Shown here one piece after another: positions 51,389 through 60,358 of a stretch of 64,000 nt of DNA; the first letter of the stretch is position 1; each line of letters begins with the position of its first letter. The stretch covers positions 1 through 64,000 of the forward strand of contig JAPKMW010000050.1 in assembly GCA_026645575.1 (NCBI GenBank). The letters run 5' to 3'. The position numbers and the translations under genes are program-made. The stretch is from Caldilineaceae bacterium. Its GTDB lineage: Bacteria > Chloroflexota > Anaerolineae > Caldilineales > Caldilineaceae. The notes beneath the pieces were generated by a model. The model made no database searches. It was given only the letters and a program-made list of their open reading frames with translations, and was not told the DNA's origin.

Positions 51389-53008
51389 CTACCAGTTCTC
51401 TAACGTCTTCTTCACCGCCACACAGAACGCATCCGCCGTGGCGCCATCCAGCACGCGATGGTCAAAGGTCAGCGCCAGGGTCATCATCGGCTTGAAGGCG
51501 AGGTGATCGCCAAAGTTGGCTTCCAACGGGCTGCCGTTGCTGACGACCACGGCCCGCTTCTCAATGGCGCCGGTACCAAGGATGCCGGCCTGCCCTTGAT
51601 GGATAATCGGCGTCTGGAAGACGCTGCCGGAGGTGCCATAGTTGGTCACAGTAAAGGTGCCGCCGTTCAAGTCTTCCCCGGTGAGTTTGTTGGTGCGCGC
51701 CTTTTCGGCCAACGCGTTGACCTGGCGGGCAATGCCCACCAAATTGAGATCACCGGCATTTTTGATCACCGGCACGATCAAGCCGCCCAAGCCATACTTA
51801 TCAACCGGCAAGGAGGCGGCCATGCCGATGTTGTAGGAATGGTAGATGTGAATGCCATCATCGGCCCAACGCGCGTTGGCGGCGGGAACGGCACGCAAGC
51901 CTTCCACCGTAGCGGCGATCAGATAGGCGGTGACGGTCAAGTTCACCCCTTGGGCAGCGAACTGGTTCTTGTTCGCTTTGCGATGGTTAATCACCGCCGT
52001 CATGTCCACATCATGCCAGGTGGTGAGTTGGGGCGACGACTGCAAGCTCTCAAAGGTGTTCTTGGCGATGAGTTGGCGCATCCGATTCGGCTTGATCACC
52101 TCTTCCCCACCGGTTGGGCGGGGCGCAGCCGGCGCCGGGGCGCTGGCTTTGGCTGGCGCAGACGCGGCTGCCGGCTCCGGCGATGCGGAAGTGGCGGGCT
52201 GTGCCGGGGCTGCCGTCGCTTGCGTCCAGCCCTGGGGCGGCAAGAAGCGCTCTTCCACCTCTTCCGTCAACCCGGCGGCGGCGGCAGCGTTCAAGACATC
52301 ATACCGGGTCAGGCTGCTCAATGGTCGTTCGGCCGCGACACGCTTGAGGTCAAGGTTATAATCGGCGGCAATGCGGCGCACCTCCAGGCTGGCAACATCG
52401 GCCAGATCGCCCGGCAAGCCTTGGGGCGCAGACGCTTCTTTGGGCGTTGCGGCTACCGGCGGCGCTTCGGCGCTGTCGCCATCGGCACGGGCCAATACAT
52501 CGTCCTTGGTAATTTGACCACCGGGACCGGTGCCAGCAATGCCACTTAACGAAACGCCACGATCAGCCGCAACGCGCTTGGCAACAGGCGTTACTTTGAC
52601 ATCCTGTTCGTCGGCAGTCGGTTCAGCCGGCGGTTGGGGTGTGGCAGCGGTCGCCGGCCATTGGGTAGTCGGTTCGGCTTGTGGTTTCTCCGCTCGTTGG
52701 GCCGGGGCGCCATTGCTTTGCGCCGACACACCGTTGCTCGCAGGCGCCGGTGCGCTTTCGACGCTTTCTCCTTCGGCGCCGATAATTGCCAGCACACTAT
52801 TAGCCGTGGCGATTTCATTTTCGCGCACGTTGATCTTCAAAATTTTGCCGCTCACCGGCGCCGGCATTTCCGTGTCCACCTTGTCGGTGGCGACTTCTAA
52901 AATGGGATCGCCGGCCTGCACCGTGTCCCCTTCTTTCACAAGCCAGCGGCTGATCGAGGCTTCTTCCACACCTTCGCCCAATTCGGGTAATTTTACTTCG
53001 GTTGCCAT
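51389..53008 (-). CDS. Dihydrolipoamide acyltransferase (E2) of a 2-oxoacid dehydrogenase complex
   Basis: E2 forms the core of the complex and transfers acyl groups from lipoyl-lysine to CoA. The 539-residue protein has one lipoyl domain (about 1-77, Lys in EVATDKVDTEMPA). An Ala/Pro linker is followed by a peripheral-subunit-binding domain (VTPVAKRVAADRGVSLSGIA, with GTGPGGQITKDDVL). A second, weaker copy follows (DVASLEVRRIAADYNLDLKR). The catalytic domain has GTFTVTNYGTSG and the active-site motif FDHRVLDGATAD (about 516-527). It is the last gene of the E1alpha-E1beta-E2 operon. The substrate is probably pyruvate, but a branched-chain or acetoin role cannot be excluded. No E3 gene is in view. 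Confidence 0.93.
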   Translation of the reverse strand: MATEVKLPELGEGVEEASISRWLVKEGDTVQAGDPILEVATDKVDTEMPAPVSGKILKINVRENEIATANSVLAIIGAEGESVESAPAPASNGVSAQSNGAPAQRAEKPQAEPTTQWPATAATPQPPAEPTADEQDVKVTPVAKRVAADRGVSLSGIAGTGPGGQITKDDVLARADGDSAEAPPVAATPKEASAPQGLPGDLADVASLEVRRIAADYNLDLKRVAAERPLSSLTRYDVLNAAAAAGLTEEVEERFLPPQGWTQATAAPAQPATSASPEPAAASAPAKASAPAPAAPRPTGGEEVIKPNRMRQLIAKNTFESLQSSPQLTTWHDVDMTAVINHRKANKNQFAAQGVNLTVTAYLIAATVEGLRAVPAANARWADDGIHIYHSYNIGMAASLPVDKYGLGGLIVPVIKNAGDLNLVGIARQVNALAEKARTNKLTGEDLNGGTFTVTNYGTSGSVFQTPIIHQGQAGILGTGAIEKRAVVVSNGSPLEANFGDHLAFKPMMTLALTFDHRVLDGATADAFCVAVKKTLENW

Positions 53009-53029
53009 GAGTTTCCTCGCTTTAGGCTA

Positions 53030-53096
53030 AATCTCCAGTCTCCAGTCTCCGGTCTCTCATTTTACACGAGAGACCGGAGACCGGAGACTGGAGATT
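53030..53096. repeat. Palindrome of CTCCAGT/CTCCGGT tandem units
   Basis: The 29-base arms 53030-53058 and 53068-53096 pair at 28 positions around ATTTTACAC. The left arm is a run of CTCCAGT/CTCCGGT 7-mers. It lies inside the operon between E1beta and E2, where it could cut the mRNA level of E2. Confidence 0.9.
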
Positions 53097-53107
53097 GAGA
53101 GATTCAG

Positions 53108-54091
53108 TTATTTCAGCATCTTCAACACAGCCGCTTTAATGTGATCTTTCCAGGGCAGCACTTCGGCTTCCAACTCTTTGGAGACAGGAATGGAGACGGG
53201 AGCCATGCCAAGGCGGCGAGCCGGAGCTTTGAGCAGATGGGGCGCTTCTTCATAGATGCGCGCCACAATCTCGGCGCCGATGCCGCAGTTGGCTTGCGAT
53301 TCATGCACAGCCAGCAAGCGCCCGGTCTTAGCAACCGAGGTATAAATGGTTTCCATGTCCAGTGGTACAATGCTGCGCAGGTCAACCACTTCCAGGTTGA
53401 TACCATGCTCTTTGGCGAGTTCCTCAGCGGCGTCCAGTGCTTCCAGCAGACAGTAGTGGAAGGAGACCAAAGTCAAATCTGTTCCCTGACGTTTAATATC
53501 GGCTTTGCCAATCGGCACGACATATTCTTCGTCGGCGTTGGGCATTTCACCGGATTTGTTGTAGAGCATCTTGTGTTCGAGGAAAACCACCGGGTTCGGT
53601 TCGCGGATAGCAGAAAGTAGCAACCCTTTGGCGTCGTAGGGGGTGGTGGGCGTCACTACTTTGATGCCAGGGAATTGAGAGAAAGAGCTCTCGACGCAAG
53701 AGCTATGCTGTGAACCATAGCTCTTGCCGCCGCCATGTTGCCCACGGATCACCAGCGGTACATTGACTAAACCACCGGTCATATAGTGCATTTTGGCCGC
53801 CTGGTTGAAAATTTGATCGGCGCAGACGAGGTAAAAATCCATGTACATCAATTCGATAATCGGCTTCATGCCAACCATGGCGGCGCCAACCGCCATGCCC
53901 ATAAAGCCCTGCTCGCTGATCGGTGTGTCCAATAATCGATTTTCGCCAAATTCTTCAAACAGATTGCGTGTCACCCGGAAGAGACCGCCATAGCGACCAA
54001 TGTCTTCCCCCATGAGGAAGACGCTTTCGTCGCGGCGCATCTCTTCTTTGATTGCTTCGTTAATCGCATCAATATAGCGTACTCTCCGCAT
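53108..54091 (-). CDS. 2-oxoacid (probably pyruvate) dehydrogenase E1 beta subunit
   Basis: E1 beta pairs with E1 alpha to decarboxylate the 2-oxoacid with thiamine diphosphate and acylate the E2 lipoyl group. The 327-residue protein is full length. It shows [60 protein letters not shown] (with the TPP-activating Glu), and [20 protein letters not shown]. The C-terminal transketolase domain has [16 protein letters not shown]. It lies 6 bases after E1 alpha and before E2, clearly one operon. The GSQHS region fits pyruvate- and acetoin-type enzymes. Confidence 0.94.
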   Translation of the reverse strand: MRRVRYIDAINEAIKEEMRRDESVFLMGEDIGRYGGLFRVTRNLFEEFGENRLLDTPISEQGFMGMAVGAAMVGMKPIIELMYMDFYLVCADQIFNQAAKMHYMTGGLVNVPLVIRGQHGGGKSYGSQHSSCVESSFSQFPGIKVVTPTTPYDAKGLLLSAIREPNPVVFLEHKMLYNKSGEMPNADEEYVVPIGKADIKRQGTDLTLVSFHYCLLEALDAAEELAKEHGINLEVVDLRSIVPLDMETIYTSVAKTGRLLAVHESQANCGIGAEIVARIYEEAPHLLKAPARRLGMAPVSIPVSKELEAEVLPWKDHIKAAVLKMLK

Positions 54092-54097
54092 AGCGCT

Positions 54098-55153
54098 TTA
54101 CCCTTTCACCGCATAGACATCGGTGTACGCCTCGGCCCGATCCGGCCAGGGGCTGGTTTGTGCAAATTCGACTGCTTCTTCGACATCGCCTTCAACTTCC
54201 GATTCGGCGCCACCAATGGCAGACTCGGTGATGCCCCGTTCCAGAAGTCGGCTGCGTAAGACGCGGAGCGGTTCAAAGGCCCGCTGTTCTTCGATCTCGT
54301 CCGGCTTGCGATAGGTCTCCAGGTCGCCCGCCATGTGACCGGCCAGGCGATAGGTGATACCTTCGATAAAGGTGGGACCTTCCCCGGCACGAGCGCGCTC
54401 AGCAGCGTCACGAACGGCTTGATAGACGATTTCCACATCATTGCCGTCAATTTGTAGGCTCTTCATACCATACGCCTGGGCGAATTTGTAAAGTTCTTCC
54501 ACCGACGAGGTGCGGGAAATGGGGGTCATCTCGGAGTAGCGGTTGTTTTCACAGTAGAAGATGACCGGCAGCGACCACTTCTGCGCCATGTTAAAGGTTT
54601 CGTGCATCACCCCTTGATAGATAGCGCCGTCACCAAAGAAGGTGATGGCGATGCGCTCTTCGCCGCGCAACTTGGAAGCCAGCGCCATGCCAGCAGCGTG
54701 CGGCACCTGCGCACCGACAATGCCATTGGCGCCCATCAAGCCCAGCGACGGGTCGATAAAGTGCATCGAGCCACCTTTACCCTTGGCAAAGCCGTCAGCC
54801 TTGCCCAAGACCTCGGCAATGGCGCGACCGGGGTCCATGCCACGGGCCAGCGAATGATGATGGCCACGGTAGGTGCAGGTGAGATAATCATCCGGGCGCA
54901 GCGCAGCGGCAGTGCCGACAGCGGCCGCTTCATGGCCAATGGCGGTATGCATGGCGCCACCGATCTTGCCAGAGGTTGCTAACATTAAGAGCGATTCTTC
55001 TACCCGCCGAATCAAGACCATCATCCGGTACATCTGTAAAAGTTGGTCGGTCGGCAGCACATCATGGGCAAAGCCGTTGAGGGCCAACGATGAAGGGACG
55101 CTGGCGTCCATTGAAATAATTTTAGGCGCTTCCTTAATTGCACTTGTCGTCAT
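54098..55153 (-). CDS. 2-oxoacid (probably pyruvate) dehydrogenase E1 alpha subunit
   Basis: E1 alpha binds thiamine diphosphate. I chose ATG 55153 ([10 protein letters not shown], 351 residues) because AGAAGGA precedes it. Key elements are [27 protein letters not shown], the TPP motif [20 protein letters not shown] with FYCENNRY, and the phosphorylation-loop-like [20 protein letters not shown]. It is the first gene of the E1alpha-E1beta-E2 operon and diverges from the pyruvate:ferredoxin oxidoreductase operon. A 14-base tandem direct repeat lies 42-70 bases upstream of its start and may be an operator. Confidence 0.94.
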   Translation of the reverse strand: MTTSAIKEAPKIISMDASVPSSLALNGFAHDVLPTDQLLQMYRMMVLIRRVEESLLMLATSGKIGGAMHTAIGHEAAAVGTAAALRPDDYLTCTYRGHHHSLARGMDPGRAIAEVLGKADGFAKGKGGSMHFIDPSLGLMGANGIVGAQVPHAAGMALASKLRGEERIAITFFGDGAIYQGVMHETFNMAQKWSLPVIFYCENNRYSEMTPISRTSSVEELYKFAQAYGMKSLQIDGNDVEIVYQAVRDAAERARAGEGPTFIEGITYRLAGHMAGDLETYRKPDEIEEQRAFEPLRVLRSRLLERGITESAIGGAESEVEGDVEEAVEFAQTSPWPDRAEAYTDVYAVKG

Positions 55154-55194
55154 GAATGTCCTTCTCCCCATCCTATGCGTTTTCAGCCAACCTT

Positions 55195-55222
55195 ATGATC
55201 CCTATGATATGATCCCTATGAT
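55195..55222. promoter_or_regulatory. Tandem 14-bp direct repeat upstream of E1 alpha
   Basis: ATGATCCCTATGAT occurs twice head to tail (55195-55208 and 55209-55222), bracketed by CCTT and AAGG. It lies 42-70 bases before the E1 alpha start codon on the minus strand, a plausible regulator-binding site. Confidence 0.5.
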
Positions 55223-55649
55223 AAGGTCGGCTAGCTTTTGATTTTTGTTACATTATTGCCGCTACAAATAAAAACTATGCCCTTGTCCTCAGTTGTCTTT
55301 CAGGAATAAACTTACTGCTGTCTTCTAGAGACTTTTGTTTTTTCAACAATCCTTGTATAATTGTCTGTATCGCTTGTTCCAATCGCAAAGTGATTGTGCA
55401 AATCTTATACAAAATTCACACAAAAAGATGACAACAGGTCAATGAGCTAAACCAAATAGATTACTTTTACGATAAAACACTTTTTCTTACCATAAGCCTA
55501 ACTACATTGTTCTCTGGCTTGCAATTTGTGTGTATCCATTCTTCCTTTCGTCTGGCAGGCAACTGGTTGCTATTCATGACTGACCAATTCATGATAAGGC
55601 CACTGTTGCTTTGTGCTTGATCAATTATTCACTTTGGAGGTGCGTTACA
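55223..55649. other. Divergent control region between PDH and PFOR operons
   Basis: This AT-rich, gene-free stretch holds a TATAAT (55356-55361) on the plus strand with a weak TTTTGT 17 bases upstream (55333-55338). That could drive the PFOR genes with a long leader of almost 290 bases. No further structure is evident. Confidence 0.4.
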
Positions 55650-58058
55650 ATGAGTGAAAATGGACAGCTCCCAAACCCTGTTCGTTATCCTGGCATCCCC
55701 AACACGTCTGACGGCAGCGGCACAGTCAGTTGGGTGGAAACCAATATCACCCAAGGCGCTTGTGCCTATCCGATTACGTCGTCAACGGTTATGGGGTCGA
55801 ACTATGCCGAAGCTGTCGCCAACGGCAAGACCAATTTGTGGGGTGATCGATTAATCTTCATGGAGCCGGAGAGCGAACATTCTTCCGCCTCGGCGGCGGA
55901 AGGGTTTGCGGTGGCCGGTGGTCGTGTCACCAACTTTACCTCGGGTCAGGGGTTGATCCTGATGAAAGAGGTGCTCTATGTGATTTCGGGCAAGCGTCTG
56001 CCCATTGTTTTCCATATTGGCGCCCGCGCCCTCACCAGCCAAGGCTTGAATGTCCATGCCGGTCATGATGACATTATGGGGGTGGCTGATGTGGGTTGGG
56101 GCCTGATCATTGGGAAGAATGCCCAGGCCGCCGGTGATTTGGCGCTCATTGCCCGGCGCGCGGCCGAGGATACGCAAACGCCGTTCATGAATGCCCAAGA
56201 TGGCTTCTTGACCACGCATACCATTGAAAATGTGGTGCTGCCGGAGCCGGAATTGATGAAAGAGTTTATGGGCAAGCCGGAAGAGAAGCTGATCAACCTG
56301 ATGAATCCGGCCATTCCCATGATGTCGGGTGTAGTGCAAAATCAAGACAGCTATATGAAGGGCAAAATCGCCCAACGCTACTTCTATGACCGTGTCAAGC
56401 CTGTCCTGAAGAGCGTCATGGATGAGTTTTACCAGTTGACTGGTCGCCGCTACGATCTAGTCGAAAGCTATAAGATGGACGATGCTGAATATGCCATCGT
56501 CTGCATGGGCGGCATGGCTGAGACGGCGGAAGTCACCTGCGACTACATGCGCGAACAGATGGGCTTCAAGGTCGGCGTGGTCCATGTCACCAGCTTCCGC
56601 CCCTTCCCCGGCCCGGAGATTGTCGAGGCGTTGCGCAATGTCAAAGCCTTTGCCGTCGTCGAACGGTTAGATGTCCCGCTGGGCCAGAGCAACCCGTTGA
56701 CGGCTGAAATTAAGGCCGCCTTTGCCGATGCCCTGGTTGGCACGCCCGACTACCCACGCATTCACCGGATGCCCATTGTCTACAGCGGTTCCGCCGGTTT
56801 GGGTAGCCGCGATGTGCGCCCCGGCGACTTTATCGCCATTGTCAAGCACATGATGAACGAAGGGCAGCGCTATTTCACCGTCGGCATCACCCATGAACTG
56901 GCGCTTGACAGCAGCTTTGACCCAGATGTGCGCCCGGTCGGCTCCTTCTCTATGCGCGGTCACTCGGTCGGCGGCTTTGGTTCCGTCACCACCAACAAGG
57001 TTATTGCCACCATCGTCGGTGATTTGTTTGACCTTTATGTACAGGCGTATCCCAAATACGGCTCGGAAAAGAAGGGGTTGCCCACCACCTACTATCTGAC
57101 CGTCTCCGAAGCGCCGATCCGCACCCATTGCGAATTGAACTTTGTCGAATTTGTACCGCTCAACGACATCAACGCCTTTAATAACGGCAACCCGCTCAAG
57201 GGTCTGCAACCGGGCGGCACCGTCTTTGTCCAGTCCCCCCACACCGATCCGCAACAGGTGTGGAACACCATTCCGGCCTATGCCCAACGCATCATCCGGC
57301 AGAAGGACATTCGCGTCCTCTACCTCGACGCCGCCGGCATTGCGCGTACCGTCGCCTCCTTGCCCGATCTGCAAGTGCGTATGCAAGGCATCGTTCTCCT
57401 GGGCGTCTTCCTCAAGGCGACACCCTTCCTCGAACGCCGCCATATCAGTCAAGATGACCTGATGGCCGGCGTCGAAAAGAGCCTGCGCAAATACTTTGGT
57501 CGCCGTGGGGAACGGGTTGTGCAAGACAATATGACCTGCGTGCGCCGTGGCTTTAGCGAGGTGCAGGAAATCTCTCGTGCGATCATCAACCAGGATACTA
57601 AGCAGGCCCCCCAAAGCAATGGCAAGGTTGTCAGCGACATTATGCGACAACGCGTCATCGCCTGTCGCCCCACCACCCCGCTCGCCAAGTTAGCCAAAGC
57701 CATGACCGACCAGGCCGTCAGCGACATCTTTGTCGTAGACAATGAGGGCAACCTCCAGGGGGTGGTCAACAGCACTGACCTGCTGCGCGCGCAGAGCAAT
57801 GGCAACGGGAATGGGAGCAACGGCAACGGGAACGGCTACACCAACGGCAGCAACGGCCACCACGATTGGTCGGATTTGCCTAGCGAGTACATTATGAATC
57901 GCGATGTTGTTACTGTCACCGCTGGCGAATCGCTCCACGAGGCCATGAAGAAGCTGGTGGACAGTCGCGCACAACAAGCCGTGGTTGTACAGCGGGAAAA
58001 TGGGCATCAGAAGCCCATCGGCACCTTATCGGTCGCAGATTTGACGAGTGTAGCGTAA
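55650..58058 (+). CDS. Pyruvate:ferredoxin oxidoreductase alpha-gamma fusion with C-terminal CBS pair
   Basis: PFOR oxidises pyruvate with CoA to acetyl-CoA and CO2, reducing ferredoxin. This 802-residue chain starts at ATG 55650 with GGAGG upstream. It has the alpha pyrimidine-binding domain (ITSSTVMGSNYAEAVANG, SEHSSASAAEGFAVAGGRVT; about 25-230), domain II (YAIVCMGGMAETAEVTCDYM; about 280-370) and the gamma domain (GSFSMRGHSVGGFGSVTTNK; about 440-630). Residues about 665-802 form two CBS domains, DIMRQRVIACRPTTPLAKLA and YIMNRDVVTVTAGESLHEAM, separated by an Asn-Gly linker. CBS pairs usually bind adenine nucleotides, so allosteric control is likely. The order of domains and the CBS tail are unusual for PFOR. 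Confidence 0.9.
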   Translation: MSENGQLPNPVRYPGIPNTSDGSGTVSWVETNITQGACAYPITSSTVMGSNYAEAVANGKTNLWGDRLIFMEPESEHSSASAAEGFAVAGGRVTNFTSGQGLILMKEVLYVISGKRLPIVFHIGARALTSQGLNVHAGHDDIMGVADVGWGLIIGKNAQAAGDLALIARRAAEDTQTPFMNAQDGFLTTHTIENVVLPEPELMKEFMGKPEEKLINLMNPAIPMMSGVVQNQDSYMKGKIAQRYFYDRVKPVLKSVMDEFYQLTGRRYDLVESYKMDDAEYAIVCMGGMAETAEVTCDYMREQMGFKVGVVHVTSFRPFPGPEIVEALRNVKAFAVVERLDVPLGQSNPLTAEIKAAFADALVGTPDYPRIHRMPIVYSGSAGLGSRDVRPGDFIAIVKHMMNEGQRYFTVGITHELALDSSFDPDVRPVGSFSMRGHSVGGFGSVTTNKVIATIVGDLFDLYVQAYPKYGSEKKGLPTTYYLTVSEAPIRTHCELNFVEFVPLNDINAFNNGNPLKGLQPGGTVFVQSPHTDPQQVWNTIPAYAQRIIRQKDIRVLYLDAAGIARTVASLPDLQVRMQGIVLLGVFLKATPFLERRHISQDDLMAGVEKSLRKYFGRRGERVVQDNMTCVRRGFSEVQEISRAIINQDTKQAPQSNGKVVSDIMRQRVIACRPTTPLAKLAKAMTDQAVSDIFVVDNEGNLQGVVNSTDLLRAQSNGNGNGSNGNGNGYTNGSNGHHDWSDLPSEYIMNRDVVTVTAGESLHEAMKKLVDSRAQQAVVVQRENGHQKPIGTLSVADLTSVA

Positions 58059-58121
58059 TTCGTAATTCGTAATTCGTAATTTGGGTCTAGTAGTTTACGA
58101 ATTACGAGTTACGAATTACGC
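58053..58121. repeat. Palindrome of CGTAATT tandem units over a stop codon
   Basis: Arms 58053-58079 and 58095-58121 pair at 26 of 27 positions. The left arm is (CGTAATT)n, starting within the last codon of the PFOR alpha-gamma gene and supplying its TAA stop (58056-58058). It lies between the two PFOR genes. Confidence 0.9.
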
Positions 58122-58147
58122 TTCTTTCCAAGGGAGATTTTTTACTA

Positions 58148-60148
58148 ATGGCTGGACCCATTTTTCTGATTGATGAAGATGTTACAACCGTGCCGGGAAC
58201 AAACGGTCATGCCAACGGGACCAATGGTGCGGCGAAGAGCAACGGCGGCAATGACGCCAGTTGCGATATTGCCAGTTCCCTCTTTGAGTTGGATCTGCTG
58301 GCCTACACACGTGATTTTAACGAACGGGTGGTCAGTGCGTATAACGAAGGCGACGATGATCGGCTGCCGGCAGACATTAGCGTGGCCCGGTCGTTGATTC
58401 CTGCCGGCACCGGTGTGCTGCGCGACTTTTCTTACATTGCGCCGGAGATTCCTGAATTTAACCACAATAACTGCGTTGGTTGTATGACCTGTGTCACCGA
58501 GTGTCCCGATACAGCCATTCTGGGCAAAGTGGTTGAGCCGTCGGTGTTGGATCTGGCGCTGCAAAATGAAAACGGTCAGGCCGAATGGCTGCGCCAACAG
58601 TGGGCCATCACCAACAAGTTCTATACCGTGCCGGAGAAGAAAGAAGCGGGCAGCGGTGGTTACTTTGGCATTTTTATCGACCCAACCAAGTGCAAAGGCT
58701 GCGCCGAGTGTGTTCAGGTCTGCGCCGACTTGGGCTATAATGCCTTGAAGATGATCAAAAAGGAAGATGAGACGGTGCCCCAATATGGCAACGCCTTCAA
58801 CTTCTTCCGCAGCTTGCCCCACACGCCGGAACGCTTTATCAGCGACCGGGTGCTGGTTGACATGATGCTGGCCGACCGTAGTCTGCTCTATGTCGGTGGC
58901 GCCGGTTCGTGCGCTGGTTGTGGCGAGGCGACTGCACTGCGCATGTGGATGGCTGCGGTCGCCTTCCAATCGGGCAAGGAGAACATCGGCATTATCAACT
59001 CTACTGGCTGCACCACCGTCTATGGCAGCACCTACCCCTACAACCCGTGGGGCGTCTCCTGGACCAACTCGCTCTTTGAAAATGGCCCGACCGACGCCAT
59101 GGGCGTGCGCGCCCGCTGGGATCAACTGGGCTGGCAGAACAAGAAGCTTTGGGTCATCGGCGGCGACGGCGCCATGCTTGACATCGGCTTTGGTGCGTTG
59201 AGCCGCATGTTAGCCAGCGGGATGAACATCAAGGTCTTAGTGTTGGACACGCAAGTTTACTCCAACACGGGCGGTCAATCCTCCACCGGCACCTTCACCG
59301 GCCAGGCGACCAAGATGAGCCCGCATGGCACCACTGAATCGGGCAAATCGGAAGCGCGCAAGGAGATCGCCCAGATTGCCATGATGCACCCGAATGTCTA
59401 TGTGGCGCAGACTACGGCGGCGCATATGAACCACTTCTATCGCGTCTGCATGGAAGCCAACGAATACGATGGCCCCGCCTTGATCAGCGTCTTCACCACC
59501 TGTCAGCCCGAACATGGCGTCGGCGATCACGAAGCGGCGCAACGGGCCAAGATGGCGGTCGAAAGTCGTGCTTTCCCACTCTTGGTCTACGATCCCCGCA
59601 AGGGCGAAACCGTGCGCGAACGGCTTGACCTCAAGGGCAACCCCAATATGAATGATGATTGGGCGGTTGACGTGAAGACCAAACAACCGATCACCTTTAT
59701 CGACTTTGCCCGTGGCGAAGGGCGCTTTGTCAAGCACTTTGACAAGCAAGGCAACCCCAGCGAGATGCTCCTCGGCGCCAACAAAGATCGCTTGTCCAAC
59801 TGGCGCTTACTACAAGACCTGGCCGGTATTCGCAAGGAAGCCGCCAAACCAACCCCTGCCGCCAAAGCGGCACCCGCCGGCGCGACACCAGTCGCCGCGG
59901 CGGCCCCAGTCACGGGCAGCGGGGCAGATCGCATTGCCCAGGCCAAAGCAATGGCGGCGGCGAAAGCTGGCAAACCAGCCCCGGCAGCGGAAGCACCCGT
60001 TGCGGCGGCGCCAGCACCGGTCGTTGTCGAAAGCGCGCCAGCCACCCAACCCGGCGCTGTCATCGCTGGCAGCAAGGGAGCGGATCGGGTCGCGCAAGCG
60101 AAGGCGTTAGCAGCCAAGAAAAAAGCCGAAGCCGAAGGCAAGGCGTAA
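58148..60148 (+). CDS. Pyruvate:ferredoxin oxidoreductase ferredoxin-beta fusion subunit
   Basis: This 666-residue chain completes the PFOR. After an Asn-Gly-rich N-terminus it has two 4Fe-4S motifs, NCVGCMTCVTECPD (about 112-125) and KCKGCAECVQVCADLG (about 180-195). The beta subunit follows with the third cluster region GAGSCAGCGEA, the TPP motif VIGGDGAMLDIGFGALSRML and VLDTQVYSNTGGQSSTGTFT (about 250-500). The last 110 residues form an Ala/Pro-rich tail with two copies of GADR(I/V)AQAKA(M/L)AA. AGGGAGA precedes the ATG at 58148. It follows the alpha-gamma gene after a palindrome, so both are one operon. The tail could mediate assembly; its function is unknown. Confidence 0.92.
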   Translation: MAGPIFLIDEDVTTVPGTNGHANGTNGAAKSNGGNDASCDIASSLFELDLLAYTRDFNERVVSAYNEGDDDRLPADISVARSLIPAGTGVLRDFSYIAPEIPEFNHNNCVGCMTCVTECPDTAILGKVVEPSVLDLALQNENGQAEWLRQQWAITNKFYTVPEKKEAGSGGYFGIFIDPTKCKGCAECVQVCADLGYNALKMIKKEDETVPQYGNAFNFFRSLPHTPERFISDRVLVDMMLADRSLLYVGGAGSCAGCGEATALRMWMAAVAFQSGKENIGIINSTGCTTVYGSTYPYNPWGVSWTNSLFENGPTDAMGVRARWDQLGWQNKKLWVIGGDGAMLDIGFGALSRMLASGMNIKVLVLDTQVYSNTGGQSSTGTFTGQATKMSPHGTTESGKSEARKEIAQIAMMHPNVYVAQTTAAHMNHFYRVCMEANEYDGPALISVFTTCQPEHGVGDHEAAQRAKMAVESRAFPLLVYDPRKGETVRERLDLKGNPNMNDDWAVDVKTKQPITFIDFARGEGRFVKHFDKQGNPSEMLLGANKDRLSNWRLLQDLAGIRKEAAKPTPAAKAAPAGATPVAAAAPVTGSGADRIAQAKAMAAAKAGKPAPAAEAPVAAAPAPVVVESAPATQPGAVIAGSKGADRVAQAKALAAKKKAEAEGKA

Positions 60149-60152
60149 TGCG

Positions 60153-60239
60153 TTTTTCGTCCCGTAGGGACGGCTGAGTTTAGAGCGGGAAACAGACACT
60201 CCTTTCTCCTAAACTCAACCGTCCCTACGGGACGAAAAA
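60153..60239. repeat. 80-bp palindromic repeat, family A copy 2
   Basis: Arms 60153-60183 and 60209-60239 (31 bases) pair at 30 positions around a 25-base loop. The arm core is TCGTCCCGTAGGGACGG followed by TGAGTTTAG. It immediately follows the PFOR beta stop, so it can also terminate that transcript. Confidence 0.92.
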
Positions 60240-60358
60240 GTAATCTTCCCTGCACTCTGAGAAATCACCCAATTTTCCAATCACCTAAGGTCTACGCTAA
60301 AATTTAGTTTTTGGTTATCCAATCAAATTTTTAGATAGAAAATACAAAGGAGAGACTC

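Noticed and set aside
51458..52549. Plus-strand open frame opposite the E2 gene
   Set aside because: Antisense shadow of the lipoyl-linker-catalytic coding region; no recognisable protein.
57790..57860. GGCAACGGGAAT-type microsatellite
   Set aside because: It is in frame and codes for the Asn-Gly linker between the two CBS domains, so I treat it as a protein linker.
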